Of a stretch of 64,000 nt of DNA, positions 44,944 to 54,400 are shown piece by piece; the stretch's first letter is position 1, and every line of letters starts with the position of its first letter. Both the position numbers and the translations under genes were made by a program. The stretch spans positions 37,170 through 101,169 of IMG/VR virus record IMGVR_UViG_3300048597_000118; one strand, given 5' to 3'. The notes below the pieces were generated by a model. The model was not told the origin of the DNA, made no database searches, and was given only the letters and a program-made list of their open reading frames with translations. Source of the DNA: a virus.

Positions 44944-45759
44944 TTAAAAATTAAGTTTGGCTTTGTCTCCATACACGATTATGGCGTAGGAGTCATACAC
45001 TCTTGCAGCTTCTTCAGGAGTAGGATAAGTACCTATAGGGCGTGAGACTCCATTGACGCTAATCTGTGCTCTCCAACCTGATTTATGCTTAACGACGCCT
45101 CTATAAGTAGTATTGACAGGCTCGTCATCTACACTAAGCAGATTAGTACGTATAAAATTGTTTATCTGCTGAGTAGATAACCGTGCGCTGTCTAATCGTT
45201 GAAATAATCGTAGTGCTTTATCTACTTCTGTTTCAGCATATAAAAGGTTATCTACTGAGGGTATTGGGACAGACCGTACCTCTGAGACAGCTAAACACTC
45301 TGGAGCTTGTTTAATCTTACTAAATACAGAGCGGACTCCTATAGAACTAAATAAGGCATCAAGCCTCTTGGCACGCTCACTTGTCTCTCTTGCATCGTAG
45401 GCGTAGTACTTAACTAAAGAAGAAACTACTACCTCAGGCAGCATATAATTCTGATGGGTTCGTGTAGTGGCGGCCGTCGTAAGTTGTGGTTGGTTCTTAT
45501 AATCAAAGCCAGCTATAGGTTTTAACGAATCAGGTAAATCTTCAGGCCGCCAGTCAGGTAACCGCCGCAGCAAACCTTTTGCTAGCCCGTTTGCTTGTTT
45601 GCGCCCATCTATAAGAGATGAATGGTGCATATTAAGTAGACGGCTGGCTCCGCGTATAGAGCAGAAATAGTTGTTATCTCTTACTTCTAGCTCTGCATTA
45701 AGAAGCTGTCCTAATTCCGCATAGGACACTTCTGGTGGACATGGTGTTATTTGTGCCAT
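44944..45759 (-). CDS. AP2-domain DNA-binding protein with SIRG domain
   Basis: This 271-residue protein joins two DNA-binding parts. Residues ~28-130 contain the SIRG domain shared with the 132-aa protein at 38482 (YFCSIRGASRLLNMHHSSLI; LPEVVVSSLVKYYA). Residues ~213-271 are a bacterial/phage AP2 domain: YRGVVKHKSGWRAQISVNG, then PIGTYPTPEEAARVYDSYA and the closing YGDKAKLNF, which matches the family in order and spacing. Phage AP2 proteins are often linked to homing nucleases, but no nuclease core is visible here, so I call a transcription regulator. It is the only minus-strand gene inside the cassette array. Confidence 0.75.
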   Translation of the reverse strand: MAQITPCPPEVSYAELGQLLNAELEVRDNNYFCSIRGASRLLNMHHSSLIDGRKQANGLAKGLLRRLPDWRPEDLPDSLKPIAGFDYKNQPQLTTAATTRTHQNYMLPEVVVSSLVKYYAYDARETSERAKRLDALFSSIGVRSVFSKIKQAPECLAVSEVRSVPIPSVDNLLYAETEVDKALRLFQRLDSARLSTQQINNFIRTNLLSVDDEPVNTTYRGVVKHKSGWRAQISVNGVSRPIGTYPTPEEAARVYDSYAIIVYGDKAKLNF

Positions 45760-45786
45760 GATAGACCTTAGATATACAACAAGCTA

Positions 45787-45800
45787 ATTATAACGTTATA
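45787..45800 (-). promoter_or_regulatory. -10 box and perfect palindrome upstream of AP2 gene
   Basis: On the minus strand TATAATTAGCTT provides a -10 box (45787-45792). It overlaps the perfect 12-nt palindrome TATAACGTTATA (45789-45800), a likely operator, possibly bound by the AP2 protein itself. Confidence 0.5.
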
Positions 45801-45814
45801 AGCAGCACCAGCGG

Positions 45815-45848
45815 GCACTCCTATGTATACAAGGAGTGTTCTTTTTAT
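45815..45848 (+). terminator. Terminator opening cassette G
   Basis: CACTCCT-ATGTATACA-AGGAGTG (7 bp) followed by TTCTTTTT on the plus strand. Confidence 0.6.
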
Positions 45849-45973
45849 GGCTATTTGAGCCCTATTTTTATGACCAAGACAACCGCTAGGTACTGAGTGC
45901 AAGACGGCTGGTAAGTATATGGTGCGACTCCATACGCCTTTATCAAATGGACTGTCAAGGTTATAAACATCGT

Positions 45974-45988
45974 CCCAGTACGACTGGG
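45974..45988 (+). promoter_or_regulatory. Class I leader hairpin, cassette G
   Basis: CCCAGT-ACG-ACTGGG: 6-bp stem, triloop ACG, ATG 9 nt later (45998), no ribosome site. The stem differs from the CCGG type at paired positions, so pairing is kept by covariation. Upstream 45880-45973 forms further stems (ATGG / CCAT). Confidence 0.7.
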
Positions 45989-45997
45989 CAAAACAGA

Positions 45998-46519
45998 ATG
46001 TCTTTCTTAAACGCGATTAAAGAAGCTCTTTCCACCAAAACCGTAAAAGTAGAGGAAAAGGAGACTGCTAAAACCCGGACCCAAAAGTTCGTAGGTGAGT
46101 TCAAGGAGGTGGCTCAAACCCATCCCGCTGAACTACTTGATGCAGCCCAAAAACTGCATGGTATTGAAGTTATTAAAGACAAAGCCACAGAGAAGGCTGC
46201 CCAAATTGCTGAAGCTCGCAAAGCTAAAGAACGTTTGGTGTTTGCGGTAGACTCTGTCATAGAACAAATCGGTGTGGTAGCCGAAGAAATTCTGTGTCTT
46301 GAGGACGCCATTCTGGCTGATCAAGAGGCTATTAAGGTAGCCGAAGACGCATCGAAAGATGTGTTAGACGCTATGTCCAAAATGGACCCTGCTACTGTGT
46401 TAGCTGCTGCCCGTGCAGAACGAGCTAAAAAAGCTAACAAAAAGCAAGAGCCTGTAGTAAAACAAACTACTACCACTAAAGGCAATGGGCAACCAGCGCC
46501 TAAAGTGAACGTCGTCTAA
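45998..46519 (+). CDS. Cassette G coiled-coil protein (paralogue of cassette I)
   Basis: I start at ATG 45998 (173 residues), because MSFLNAIKEALSTKTVKVEE aligns with the start of the cassette I protein. The two share RTQKFVGEF, AAQKLHGIEVIKDKA, KAKERLVFAVDSV, QIGVVAEEIL, LEDAILADQEA and AARAERAKKA. Both are long, highly charged helices without Cys, typical of coiled coils. This copy has a Thr/Lys/Gln-rich tail. A nucleoid-like, shell or inhibitor role cannot be distinguished. Confidence 0.6.
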   Translation: MSFLNAIKEALSTKTVKVEEKETAKTRTQKFVGEFKEVAQTHPAELLDAAQKLHGIEVIKDKATEKAAQIAEARKAKERLVFAVDSVIEQIGVVAEEILCLEDAILADQEAIKVAEDASKDVLDAMSKMDPATVLAAARAERAKKANKKQEPVVKQTTTTKGNGQPAPKVNVV

Positions 46520-46526
46520 ATAAACA

Positions 46527-46560
46527 AGGGGAGTTTCCACCAGGATTCTCCCCTGTTTTA
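46527..46560 (+). terminator. Terminator, cassette G
   Basis: AGGGGAG / CTCCCCT with a 14-nt loop followed by GTTTTATT. Confidence 0.7.
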
Positions 46561-46573
46561 TTGACGTTTACAG

Positions 46574-46586
46574 CCGGTACAACCGG
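46574..46586 (+). promoter_or_regulatory. Class I leader hairpin, cassette H
   Basis: CCGGT-ACA-ACCGG: 5-bp stem, triloop ACA, followed at once by GGAGG and the GTG at 46597. Confidence 0.7.
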
Positions 46587-46596
46587 GGAGGTCAAG

Positions 46597-46893
46597 GTGA
46601 GTTTCTCCAACCACCAACAGCGGTTTATCCGCAAAGCTCGGGCTACTGTCAAGTATGCCCAGTCCTTGGGGTGCCCCTCAGCCCCTATTGGACATGTCGA
46701 CTTCAGTAATGGGTCGGCGGGCTATGCAGTATGTAATCAGGTGATTCATTCCCTAACATACTGTCAAAACTACTTGACACGGGAGTTGACCCGTAACCCA
46801 ACCCTGGAGCAAGCTCAGGAGGTGCGTAAGTGCCTGAATGCTATAGCAACAACTATCAGACTCGGGACTAAATCAGTTTTGAGTCGAGATTAA
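46597..46893 (+). CDS. Cassette H small helical protein
   Basis: The start is GTG 46597, eight nt after GGGGAGG; the in-frame TTG at 46561 lies in the terminator tail. The product has 98 residues (SFSNHQQRFIRKARATVKYA, then NYLTRELTRNPTLEQAQEVR), basic and helical with three Cys. Function unknown. Confidence 0.5.
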   Translation: MSFSNHQQRFIRKARATVKYAQSLGCPSAPIGHVDFSNGSAGYAVCNQVIHSLTYCQNYLTRELTRNPTLEQAQEVRKCLNAIATTIRLGTKSVLSRD

Positions 46894-46898
46894 GAATT

Positions 46899-46927
46899 CC
46901 CGGGAATATTACTTCCCGGGTTTTTTT
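46899..46927 (+). terminator. Terminator, cassette H
   Basis: CCCGGGAA-TATTAC-TTCCCGGG (8 bp) followed by TTTTTTT. Confidence 0.8.
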
Positions 46928-46941
46928 CTTGATCTATTTCA

Positions 46942-46954
46942 CCGGTACGACCGG
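46942..46954 (+). promoter_or_regulatory. Class I leader hairpin, cassette I
   Basis: CCGGT-ACG-ACCGG: 5-bp stem, triloop ACG; ATG 8 nt later (46963), no ribosome site. Confidence 0.7.
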
Positions 46955-46962
46955 CTAGAATC

Positions 46963-47424
46963 ATGTCTTTTCTAAATGCTATCAAGTCTGTTTTAACAAC
47001 CGAAGCCCCCAAGGCTGAGGTTCAAGACAATGCATTGACTCGTACCCAAACTTTCGTGAAAGAGTTTTCGGACGTGGCTGACCACCACAAACCCGAACTT
47101 TCTGTAGCGGCGCAAAAGTTACACGGTATTGAAGTAATAAAAGACCGTGCATCTGCTAAAGCAAAACAAATCTCTGAGGACCGTAAGGCCAAAGAGCGTC
47201 TCGTGTTTGCTTTAGATAGTGTTGTAAAACAAATTGGTGTGGTTGCCGAAGAAGTTTTAACCCTAGAGGATGCTATTTTGGCAGACCAAGAGGCTGCCGC
47301 TATTGCTAAGGACGCGTCGAAAGACGTATTAGATACGTTAGCTAAACTTGATGCAGCCACCGTGCTTAAAGCTGCTCGCGCAGAACGGGCTAAAAAGGCG
47401 GCTGAAGCCAAAAAAGTCGTATAG
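46963..47424 (+). CDS. Cassette I coiled-coil protein (paralogue of cassette G)
   Basis: This 153-residue protein (MSFLNAIKSVLTTEAPKAEV) aligns along its whole length with the cassette G product, keeping the segments AAQKLHGIEVIKDRA, KAKERLVFALDSV, QIGVVAEEVL and LEDAILADQEAAA, but lacks the Thr/Gln-rich C-terminal tail. The gene also begins 8 nt after an ACG-triloop hairpin. Two kept copies under the same leader suggest high dosage or specialised partners. Function unknown. Confidence 0.6.
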   Translation: MSFLNAIKSVLTTEAPKAEVQDNALTRTQTFVKEFSDVADHHKPELSVAAQKLHGIEVIKDRASAKAKQISEDRKAKERLVFALDSVVKQIGVVAEEVLTLEDAILADQEAAAIAKDASKDVLDTLAKLDAATVLKAARAERAKKAAEAKKVV

Positions 47425-47437
47425 ACTTTAATTAAAT

Positions 47438-47462
47438 AGAGGGGTGTAAGCCCCCTCTTTTT
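47438..47462 (+). terminator. Terminator, cassette I
   Basis: AGAGGGG-TGTAAG-CCCCCTCT followed by TTTTATG. Confidence 0.75.
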
Positions 47463-47472
47463 ATGTGGGTGA

Positions 47473-47640
47473 CAACCGCTACTTCCTATCTCTGAGACCC
47501 TATGGGCAGACTCGTGTATCGAGCCAGGGTTGGAAGTAGCGCATTACCCACACGACAGTATTCAATACTGTCAGCCCGCCACAGCCGGAGTCAGACAACC
47601 GCACCTCGATACCCTTACCCCTACCTGGGCATATTTTTAA
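47473..47640 (+). ncRNA. Candidate small structured RNA
   Basis: No start-coded gene occupies this cassette. Instead CGCTACTTCC (47477-47486) pairs perfectly with GGAAGTAGCG (47532-47541); inside it ACCCT (47497) pairs with AGGGT (47526), and CTCG (47511) with CGAG (47520). A second perfect hairpin GACAGTATT-C-AATACTGTC lies at 47554-47572. A CATATTTTTAAC tail ends the unit. Nested perfect pairing where neighbours have a gene suggests a non-coding RNA; an extended leader of the next gene is the alternative. Confidence 0.45.
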
Positions 47641-47650
47641 CACCCTAACA

Positions 47651-47665
47651 GCCGATAAGCTCGGC
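47651..47665 (+). promoter_or_regulatory. Class I leader hairpin, cassette K (5-nt loop variant)
   Basis: GCCGA-TAAGC-TCGGC: 5-bp stem, followed at once by AGGAG; ATG at 47679. Confidence 0.5.
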
Positions 47666-47678
47666 AGGAGTTAAATTT

Positions 47679-47981
47679 ATGTTATTTGAAATGACTGTAG
47701 GCGCACATCAGACATACGAGAGATTCCAGACTAATCCTGGTGTCCCAGTAGTTATGTTGGTATTGGCCGAAGGGAGAGAGGTAAAAGTGCTTCTCTCCCA
47801 CTCTGGGACTTGGATTCGTCCAGGTAGGGAGAAAACAGTAGATTACTATGTCTGCTGCCATCCAGAGCGATTGGAGCCACGACTAAGGGAAAAACACCCC
47901 TTCCCAGACCATATAGGTCCTGTCCGTGGACGGGTATACGCGAAAGATAAAAAACTTTGGTGGGAGGTGACTCCCGCATAG
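47679..47981 (+). CDS. Cassette K hypothetical protein
   Basis: This 100-residue basic, beta-rich protein (MLFEMTVGAHQTYERFQTNP; EGREVKVLLSHSGTWIRPGR) ends GRVYAKDKKLWWEVTPA. A CC-x-PE-R segment (VCCHPERLEPR) might bind metal. The hairpin-AGGAG leader fixes the start. Function unknown. Confidence 0.5.
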   Translation: MLFEMTVGAHQTYERFQTNPGVPVVMLVLAEGREVKVLLSHSGTWIRPGREKTVDYYVCCHPERLEPRLREKHPFPDHIGPVRGRVYAKDKKLWWEVTPA

Positions 47982-47989
47982 ATCAACTA

Positions 47990-48020
47990 ACCACTTATGC
48001 CCCTCGGTATAGGTGGTTTT
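47990..48020 (+). terminator. Terminator, cassette K
   Basis: AACCAC / GTGGTT with an imperfect inner stem, followed by TTTTTTA. Confidence 0.6.
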
Positions 48021-48228
48021 TTACTGTCATCTATTTTGCATAGTTACATAAAAGCAGAGGGCTGCATTCCTGACCCGGCAAGGGTTCTAAGGTTTTGATT
48101 AAGTGCTCACTCGAACAGCATTAAAGAAGCAAACTACATAGAAGGCTCTAATTTGAGCCCTATTTTATTGACTGTCTTTACCGGTAGTCATCACTATATC
48201 CGGCGTCTACAAGGCGTCGTGTTTTCGT
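48021..48228 (+). other. Leader region of the giant early operon
   Basis: There is no gene here. It contains a short stem with a T-tail (GGCTC-TAATTT-GAGCC then CTATTTTATTGAC, ~48143-48173), the post-terminator TTATTGAC signature seen elsewhere in the array, and an 8-bp bulged class I-like hairpin (CCGGTAGT...ACTA-TAT-CCGG, 48181-48203) before the small membrane gene. Confidence 0.4.
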
Positions 48229-48459
48229 ATGGACATTTTCGTTGTCTTGACTTTGTGGGTCTACGGACTTTTTGTCGTATTCTGCCTGAACGCTGTGGTA
48301 TCTGCCACAGCCCGGGCAATTTATTCCGTTTATGGGGTGACAGCCCAAGACATTCTCGTATGGGGGATTCAGAACCCCCTGTGGTTTTACAACCTGCTTG
48401 ATCAGGTAGCCCCCCAAGCTACCCAACAACACAATTACTTCGGAGGGTTGAATGACTAA
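48229..48459 (+). CDS. Small membrane protein coupled to the giant helicase gene
   Basis: This 76-residue protein (MDIFVVLTLWVYGLFVVFCL, NAVVSATARAIYSVYG...) has one clear N-terminal membrane helix, a likely second amphipathic segment (GIQNPLWFYNLLDQV) and a soluble Gln-rich tail. Its last eight nt overlap the start of the 3452-codon gene, with GGAGG between, so translation of the two is coupled. It might anchor or signal for the giant product; no family is recognised. Confidence 0.5.
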   Translation: MDIFVVLTLWVYGLFVVFCLNAVVSATARAIYSVYGVTAQDILVWGIQNPLWFYNLLDQVAPQATQQHNYFGGLND

Positions 48460-51400
48460 TCCCAACACGGCGCCTAGCGGCGGCGCCTTACAAATAGTCG
48501 CTGGTAGTCCAGCTGGGAGGACTCAAATTAGTCCCAGTGGGTTCCAGGCAGGGTCCCATCAAAACCCTGGTCAAATCGTGTCCGTTGAGGGTGGAGCGCC
48601 TATGGCTCAGCTCTCGACGGGCAAAAGTTCACAGCCGGTCCTTACAAACAAAAACGAGGTAATTATGAAAGTTAATCGACGCTTTGAATTAGGTATGTCT
48701 CTAAATAAAGAATGCCTTGATTATGTTGTCCATTTAAATCAAAAAGGCAATCCAAACTCGGAAAGCCAAAAACTGATCGATAAAGCCCGCGCTTTTCGTC
48801 GGGCAGCTCCCGTCCGGGCTGGTTTAAGTATCACATTCAGTAACACTCCTGTTGCTGGCGTTGTCATTAACCAGGAAGGCCGTGATGCTTCCGTTGCTTA
48901 TTGTGCTGCCCGCACCATTTACAAAGCTACCCGTCGGGTGGCTAATCGTGAGGCTTTCACTTTGATTAATATCCTGGGCTTGGTAACCCGCCGTCACGGC
49001 AAAGTTACTCGTAACTCTACCAAAGGATTTGGTACTGTTACTATCGTATCTTCCGGCACCTCTGCCGGTAAAACCGTGAACAACCGTAAAATCAACCAAC
49101 AGATTGCCCGTGCCCAGCGGGTATCTCGTCAGCGCCGTAATGGTCGGCGCTCCCAAGTTAGTAAAACAAGTCAGCAACGTGGTGCTGACCGTGCAGCCCG
49201 TGCTGCCAAACAGGGGGCAAAATTAGCCCGTCGTCGGGCTGCCCAGGCCTTCCTGGATGCTCAACGCAAGGCGGCAGTTATGGCTCTTGGGGTAACTCCC
49301 AAAGGGCATAAAGCCCCAGCTATGGTCCGTGGTGTACGGGTGAGCACCACCCCAATACCCACCACCCGGTCGGCTAAGTCCAGTGCCCTCCGTGGGGCAC
49401 ATGACGGTGTATATTACGTTAACGGCACTGAGGTGCCGGTGGTTAAAACAGTAGTTGCCCACCGTCAGGCAATTCTGCGTAAAGAGCGTAATGCTCTACC
49501 CTTAGCGGTACGTAACCGCCGTCTAGCGGCGGAAAACGGAACCCGGTTCCACCGGGATGCTGAGTTCGGCGCACGGCGCGCCTTGAGTCGGCACATTGTA
49601 GAAGTCCCTGTTATGCCTGTATGGCGTATGGTGCCCACTGCCCCAGCACCTGAGGTAACAGTGGCAGACTTTGAAGCCAAGGCTAAAGCCATTATGGCTG
49701 AGGCTAAAGTCAAATACGGCGCTGGTGACCTCCAGATGTCGTTAAATAGTAATTCTAGCGACCGCGATATAAAAAGCGGACTAGAAGCTCTACCGGTAGG
49801 AGACTCCATGGATAATATCGTAAAACTCGTCAGTGACCTTATGCCCACGGCTCAACCCGTAGCATCTATCCACGCTGACCACGCCTCTAATGACCGCTCC
49901 CTCGGCTATTACGTCAGCCTCTGCTGCGTATACGTCGACGGTTCCGGTCGTCAGACTATCAAAGGCAATATCAATTTGCCTATCCAAGCTCACTTCAGCA
50001 AGAAGCAATGGCCTGTCATCGGTGAACCTATGACCTCCGAAGACGCTAGCCTTAATGAGTCTTCTCTGCTTAAAGTGAGCGCCGAGCAACCTGTGCTCAA
50101 GTTCCGCACCAGTGCGGCCTACAACACAGGGAATTACACTCCTTGTGGTATGTGGCTATCTAAAGCCTGGGAGCGACCATATCCATTGAGGAAGAAATAC
50201 CCTGAAATCTCCCCCGAGATTTCGGTTATGCTGGATGGCAAAATGACGGTAGCTAACCTAGCCAAACCTGCTGAAGGCAAAGACAATATCACCCTTCAAC
50301 GGGCTATCGTCGACGCCCGTCTAGAGGTATGGAACGCCATCATGGGCGCCACCACTGAGGTCAAAGCCGGTGGCTGTACCGTTAAAGGCGGACTCGGTGC
50401 CAAATTACAACCCGGTCGTAACTGGGTGGTAGTTGTTGCTGATGTCACTGCGATCAACGGTGCCTCTAAAGAGAAAGGCGGCTTTGACATGTTGTTCAAC
50501 GTTACCCGTCCTGATGGTGTGGTATCCGTTGAGGGCTCCCTAGCCAAAGAAGACCTATACGGTCATGGTCGGGACTTTGCCTATGAGCGCATGGCAGCCC
50601 AGTCCATTGAGGTGCTCTATGTGCCTAACCTCAGTGATATTTATGCTGAGAAAGTGTTGGGTCCTTGGCACCCCAGCATCTCTGAAGGCTTAGCCCGTGG
50701 TTTCTACGGTGATTTACCTGAGTTAGCTGTAGACACCAAGAGCGGTAAGTTCAAGTATGCCGCTGCGTCTAAGGGCATAGCAGACCCCAAACGGGTTCGG
50801 CTATGTGACTTACTTGACTGGTCCTATGAGGCTTACGTCATGATTCAGTGCTGTCGGGAGAATCTACTGAATCAACGTGGACTACCCAGTGGTTCACGGG
50901 TAGTTACCAAACCAGCCGCACCGGTGGTCAAAGCAAAAGCAGCGCCCACTGTAACTACTGAGCCCACCAAACCTGTAGATGTAGCCCCTGTTATTGCTAG
51001 CCTCTTGGAAGCAGTGACCGCCGCACCTGCCCCTGCCCCGGCTCAACAAGTAGCCATAGTAGAACCAGAAGTAGAGGTTAAAGAACCTACTTCGCCACCC
51101 AAAGTAGAGGTGGTAGCAACGAAACTCCCTGAGCGCCCTGTAGTGCCTACCGTAGAACCTAACCTACAAGGTTACGCCGGTGCGCTCAGCCAATACCTTA
51201 ACCACATGGAAGGTATGTGGGTTAACCGCGAGTTAGCAAATATCACTGATATCAGTGTGTATTGCCAGGAACACGTCCAAGCGTGGGCTAACCTTGACAA
51301 GACTACAGGATTCAACGCTGAAGGTGTACAAGCCCGCACCAATGGTGTATCTGGTGCTTTTGGCGTTATTCGTTATCTAGCTGATGTCACCAAGACTGAA

Positions 51401-54400
51401 GGTGATTGTAAGCCTAACCTCAGTTTCTATGGCTTTGATTGGCAGCCCGAACACGTTATGAACGTGATTGCCATTCTCCGTAGCTATGAGTCTACCAATC
51501 ACCAGGATGATTTGTGCTACTTCAAACCTGAAGCTGGTGGGTATATCTTCAGTTTCCTTGGTAAAGAATTCGCCTGGATTCCTGAACTCAACGGTGTCAT
51601 CGACCTACCCCGTGGTCGGATGTTCAAGAACGTCGTTATGGCGTGCTACTCAGAAGAGCTCACAGAGAATGACCAACTAGTCAAAATCTACCGTGGGGCT
51701 CAAGCTATGTCCTCTATGGGTAGCTTCATGCGTTACCTATACATGGTGGTATTGCCTGTGATGGCTCATCTACCCGCTTCGGACGACTGGTCTGCCGTGG
51801 GTGCGAACCTTAACCAGTATCTCAATAAAGATGCGGGAGTCATGTTCCCCATGTCCTCTGACAATATCCTGTCAGAGAATGCTAACTTCCGTTGGGCTGA
51901 GTCCAATAGCTGGGCTCCCATGGGTCTAGACGTAGGCTCTACAATGCCTACTCCTGTAGTCAACGTAGATAAGAAATTCGCCTTAATTAACTGCTGGGGT
52001 ATCTACGCTGACAAACTCATCAAGGCATACGCAACTAACTATAAGCAGGCGAAGTTAACCAACGCTGAGTTTGCCGAGAACTTGTTGCCCGAAGCTATGA
52101 GTCAATTGGGTATTACCTGGTCGTTCAACAAGAACGTTGGGTATTCTATGCCTAACTTTGCTATTAACTGTCTTGTATTAGCTGAGCATGCCCCCGCTAT
52201 TTACGAACTAGTTAAAGCCCAGTTCGTCATAGATATGGGCGGTAGTAAAGCGGTAGATGAGTTCCTAGCCGCCTCCAAGTTCGAATCGTTAGATTTGTTC
52301 TTGCGCGGATGCGTAGTGAATAGTAACGGTAAAGTTGCTAAAGGAACTAAGCGTCAGCTATTGCGGGCACCTAACTCAGTGCAGTCTGGTAGCTATATCA
52401 ACTGTGATCGCAAACCTAAATTGGCTAAGATGCTAGCGGCTGGTCGTGGTGTCAAACCAGTTGATACCTTGTGGGCTGGTATGTTACCGGAGAACTTCTA
52501 CGCTGTAGGTGCCGGACACAAATTCAGCACTCAACCTGAGCCTATCACTGGCACAGCTATCCGTGTAGCTCTTGGTCTAACGGCTGTTGGTCCTGCTGGT
52601 GTAGTTGCTTGGATTGGTGGGCCTAATCAAATGCCCCATGGCTTTGGTTCTAATATTGAGCAGTCTAACTTTGAGATTCCCCAACGGGCTATCGAAGTTC
52701 AGCCTGGTGTTGGCTTTGGCGCCGATGATATCCAGCTAGTCCGCCCTGAACTGGCTGTAGACTTCCGTCAGCCTGAATGCGTGTTGGCTGATGTTGAATT
52801 GGTGACTGAAGTTCATCGGGTGCGGGGTATTGAATATTACTACTTCAAACCTCAAACTGCTGTGTATGTACATGGCAATGGTGGGTCTGTGGTGTGTAAT
52901 GTATTCACCAATGATGAACTTGCTCCTAGCAAACCGTTTGCCTATGAGAGTAATAACGGCGACGGCATCTTGGAATGGGTACGTGTCCACGTAGCACCAG
53001 AGATTACCGGTAAGAACCTAGAGGTGGAATTCAAAGTCACCACTATGGAACGGCAGGCTAAGATTCGTAGCTCTGTGGCTAAGGCTAACCTAATGCCCGT
53101 TAAGTCTTCGTTCTTGAAGTTGAACGGTGTGGCTGGGAAACTGGTTGACGCTGTATATCTGCAAGACGCCATGAAAATTGACGTTGATGGGTGTCTTATC
53201 AGTGTTATTGGTGTCACGTTGGTGCTTAACCCTGACTGTAATGACCCTGAGTTCTTAGCCATGGTTGAATTGGCTAAGGATATCAACGAGATGGTTGAAG
53301 GGCGCCGCCACTTGGATTACTTGGTAGAAGACCACGTGTCTATGGTTGCTCAACCTAAGTACACCGAACTGCAAACTCGGTTCTACAACTACTTCAAGCG
53401 TGAAAACGTTTGGACAATGTGGGAAGAACTAGAGCATGGTGACTTTGGCTATGCCATTGACCGCCTATACACCGATATGTCCAATGAAGGGTTGGACTCT
53501 TGGCGTGCTGTTACTGATGCCTTAGAAGCACGTGAGTTGGTAATGAACCTAGCGGCCGATGTAACTGATGAGTATACCTACAAATGCTTCACCAATGATA
53601 AAGACAATGTCTTTGTCTTGTTCATTAATGAAGCCGGGCGTGTAGCTAAAGTAGCTCAACGGTCCACTATGCTGGTTGGTCGCAATAATTGCCCCATCTA
53701 TGATGTGGTGCTCTATGAAGCGGCTACTACTCGCCAGGGTATCAACAATAATACCTCGGGTCAGATGGATGTCTGCATGCGTTCCTTGCGTGCTATGACT
53801 GATGCTTGGGGTATTGGTAATGATGGGTTGGCTAAAGACCTTATCCGTCGCCAAGGTATTTCTGGTAAGACTAACGCTATGTGGCGTGCCAAAATGCTAC
53901 ACCTTAGCGCCCATTGTGGTCTCAGCAAAGCCATTGATGGTCGTCAAGTCATCAAACTAGGCGAATGGAAAGAGGCAGATAAAGGGCAAGCCACCTGGGT
54001 ACCTAACTCTGAAGTAGTGGCTACCATCAAGTCCATCTTGGGCAATGCTGATGTGTCTAACGTGTCTAACTTTGGTGGGCTATGTGAAGCCCTTAAAGGT
54101 TATATCTTCACTGTTGATGCGTCTCGTAAAGAGTATAAAGTAGACGAGGAGAGCGGTGAAGTCTATGCCGTGTCTAAGTCTATTGAGGTATGGACTCCGT
54201 TCTTGTATTACCTCAACGGACGTAGTGCTGAAGATAATAGCCATAGCACCGCCAGTGGTCTATTCCAGGCTTACTTGGCCAAAGCATTATCCATTAACCC
54301 TGACGCCCGTAGTCTTGGCATCATTGCCAATCAACTATGTGGTCGTATGGACTCCTGGGCATCTTCTGAAGGTGTCCGTAAGTTTATCTCTGGTGGTGAG

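Noticed and set aside
42002-47665. CRISPR or tandem repeat array
   Set aside because: Repeats are short dyads at variable distance with genes between, not direct repeats with uniform spacers.
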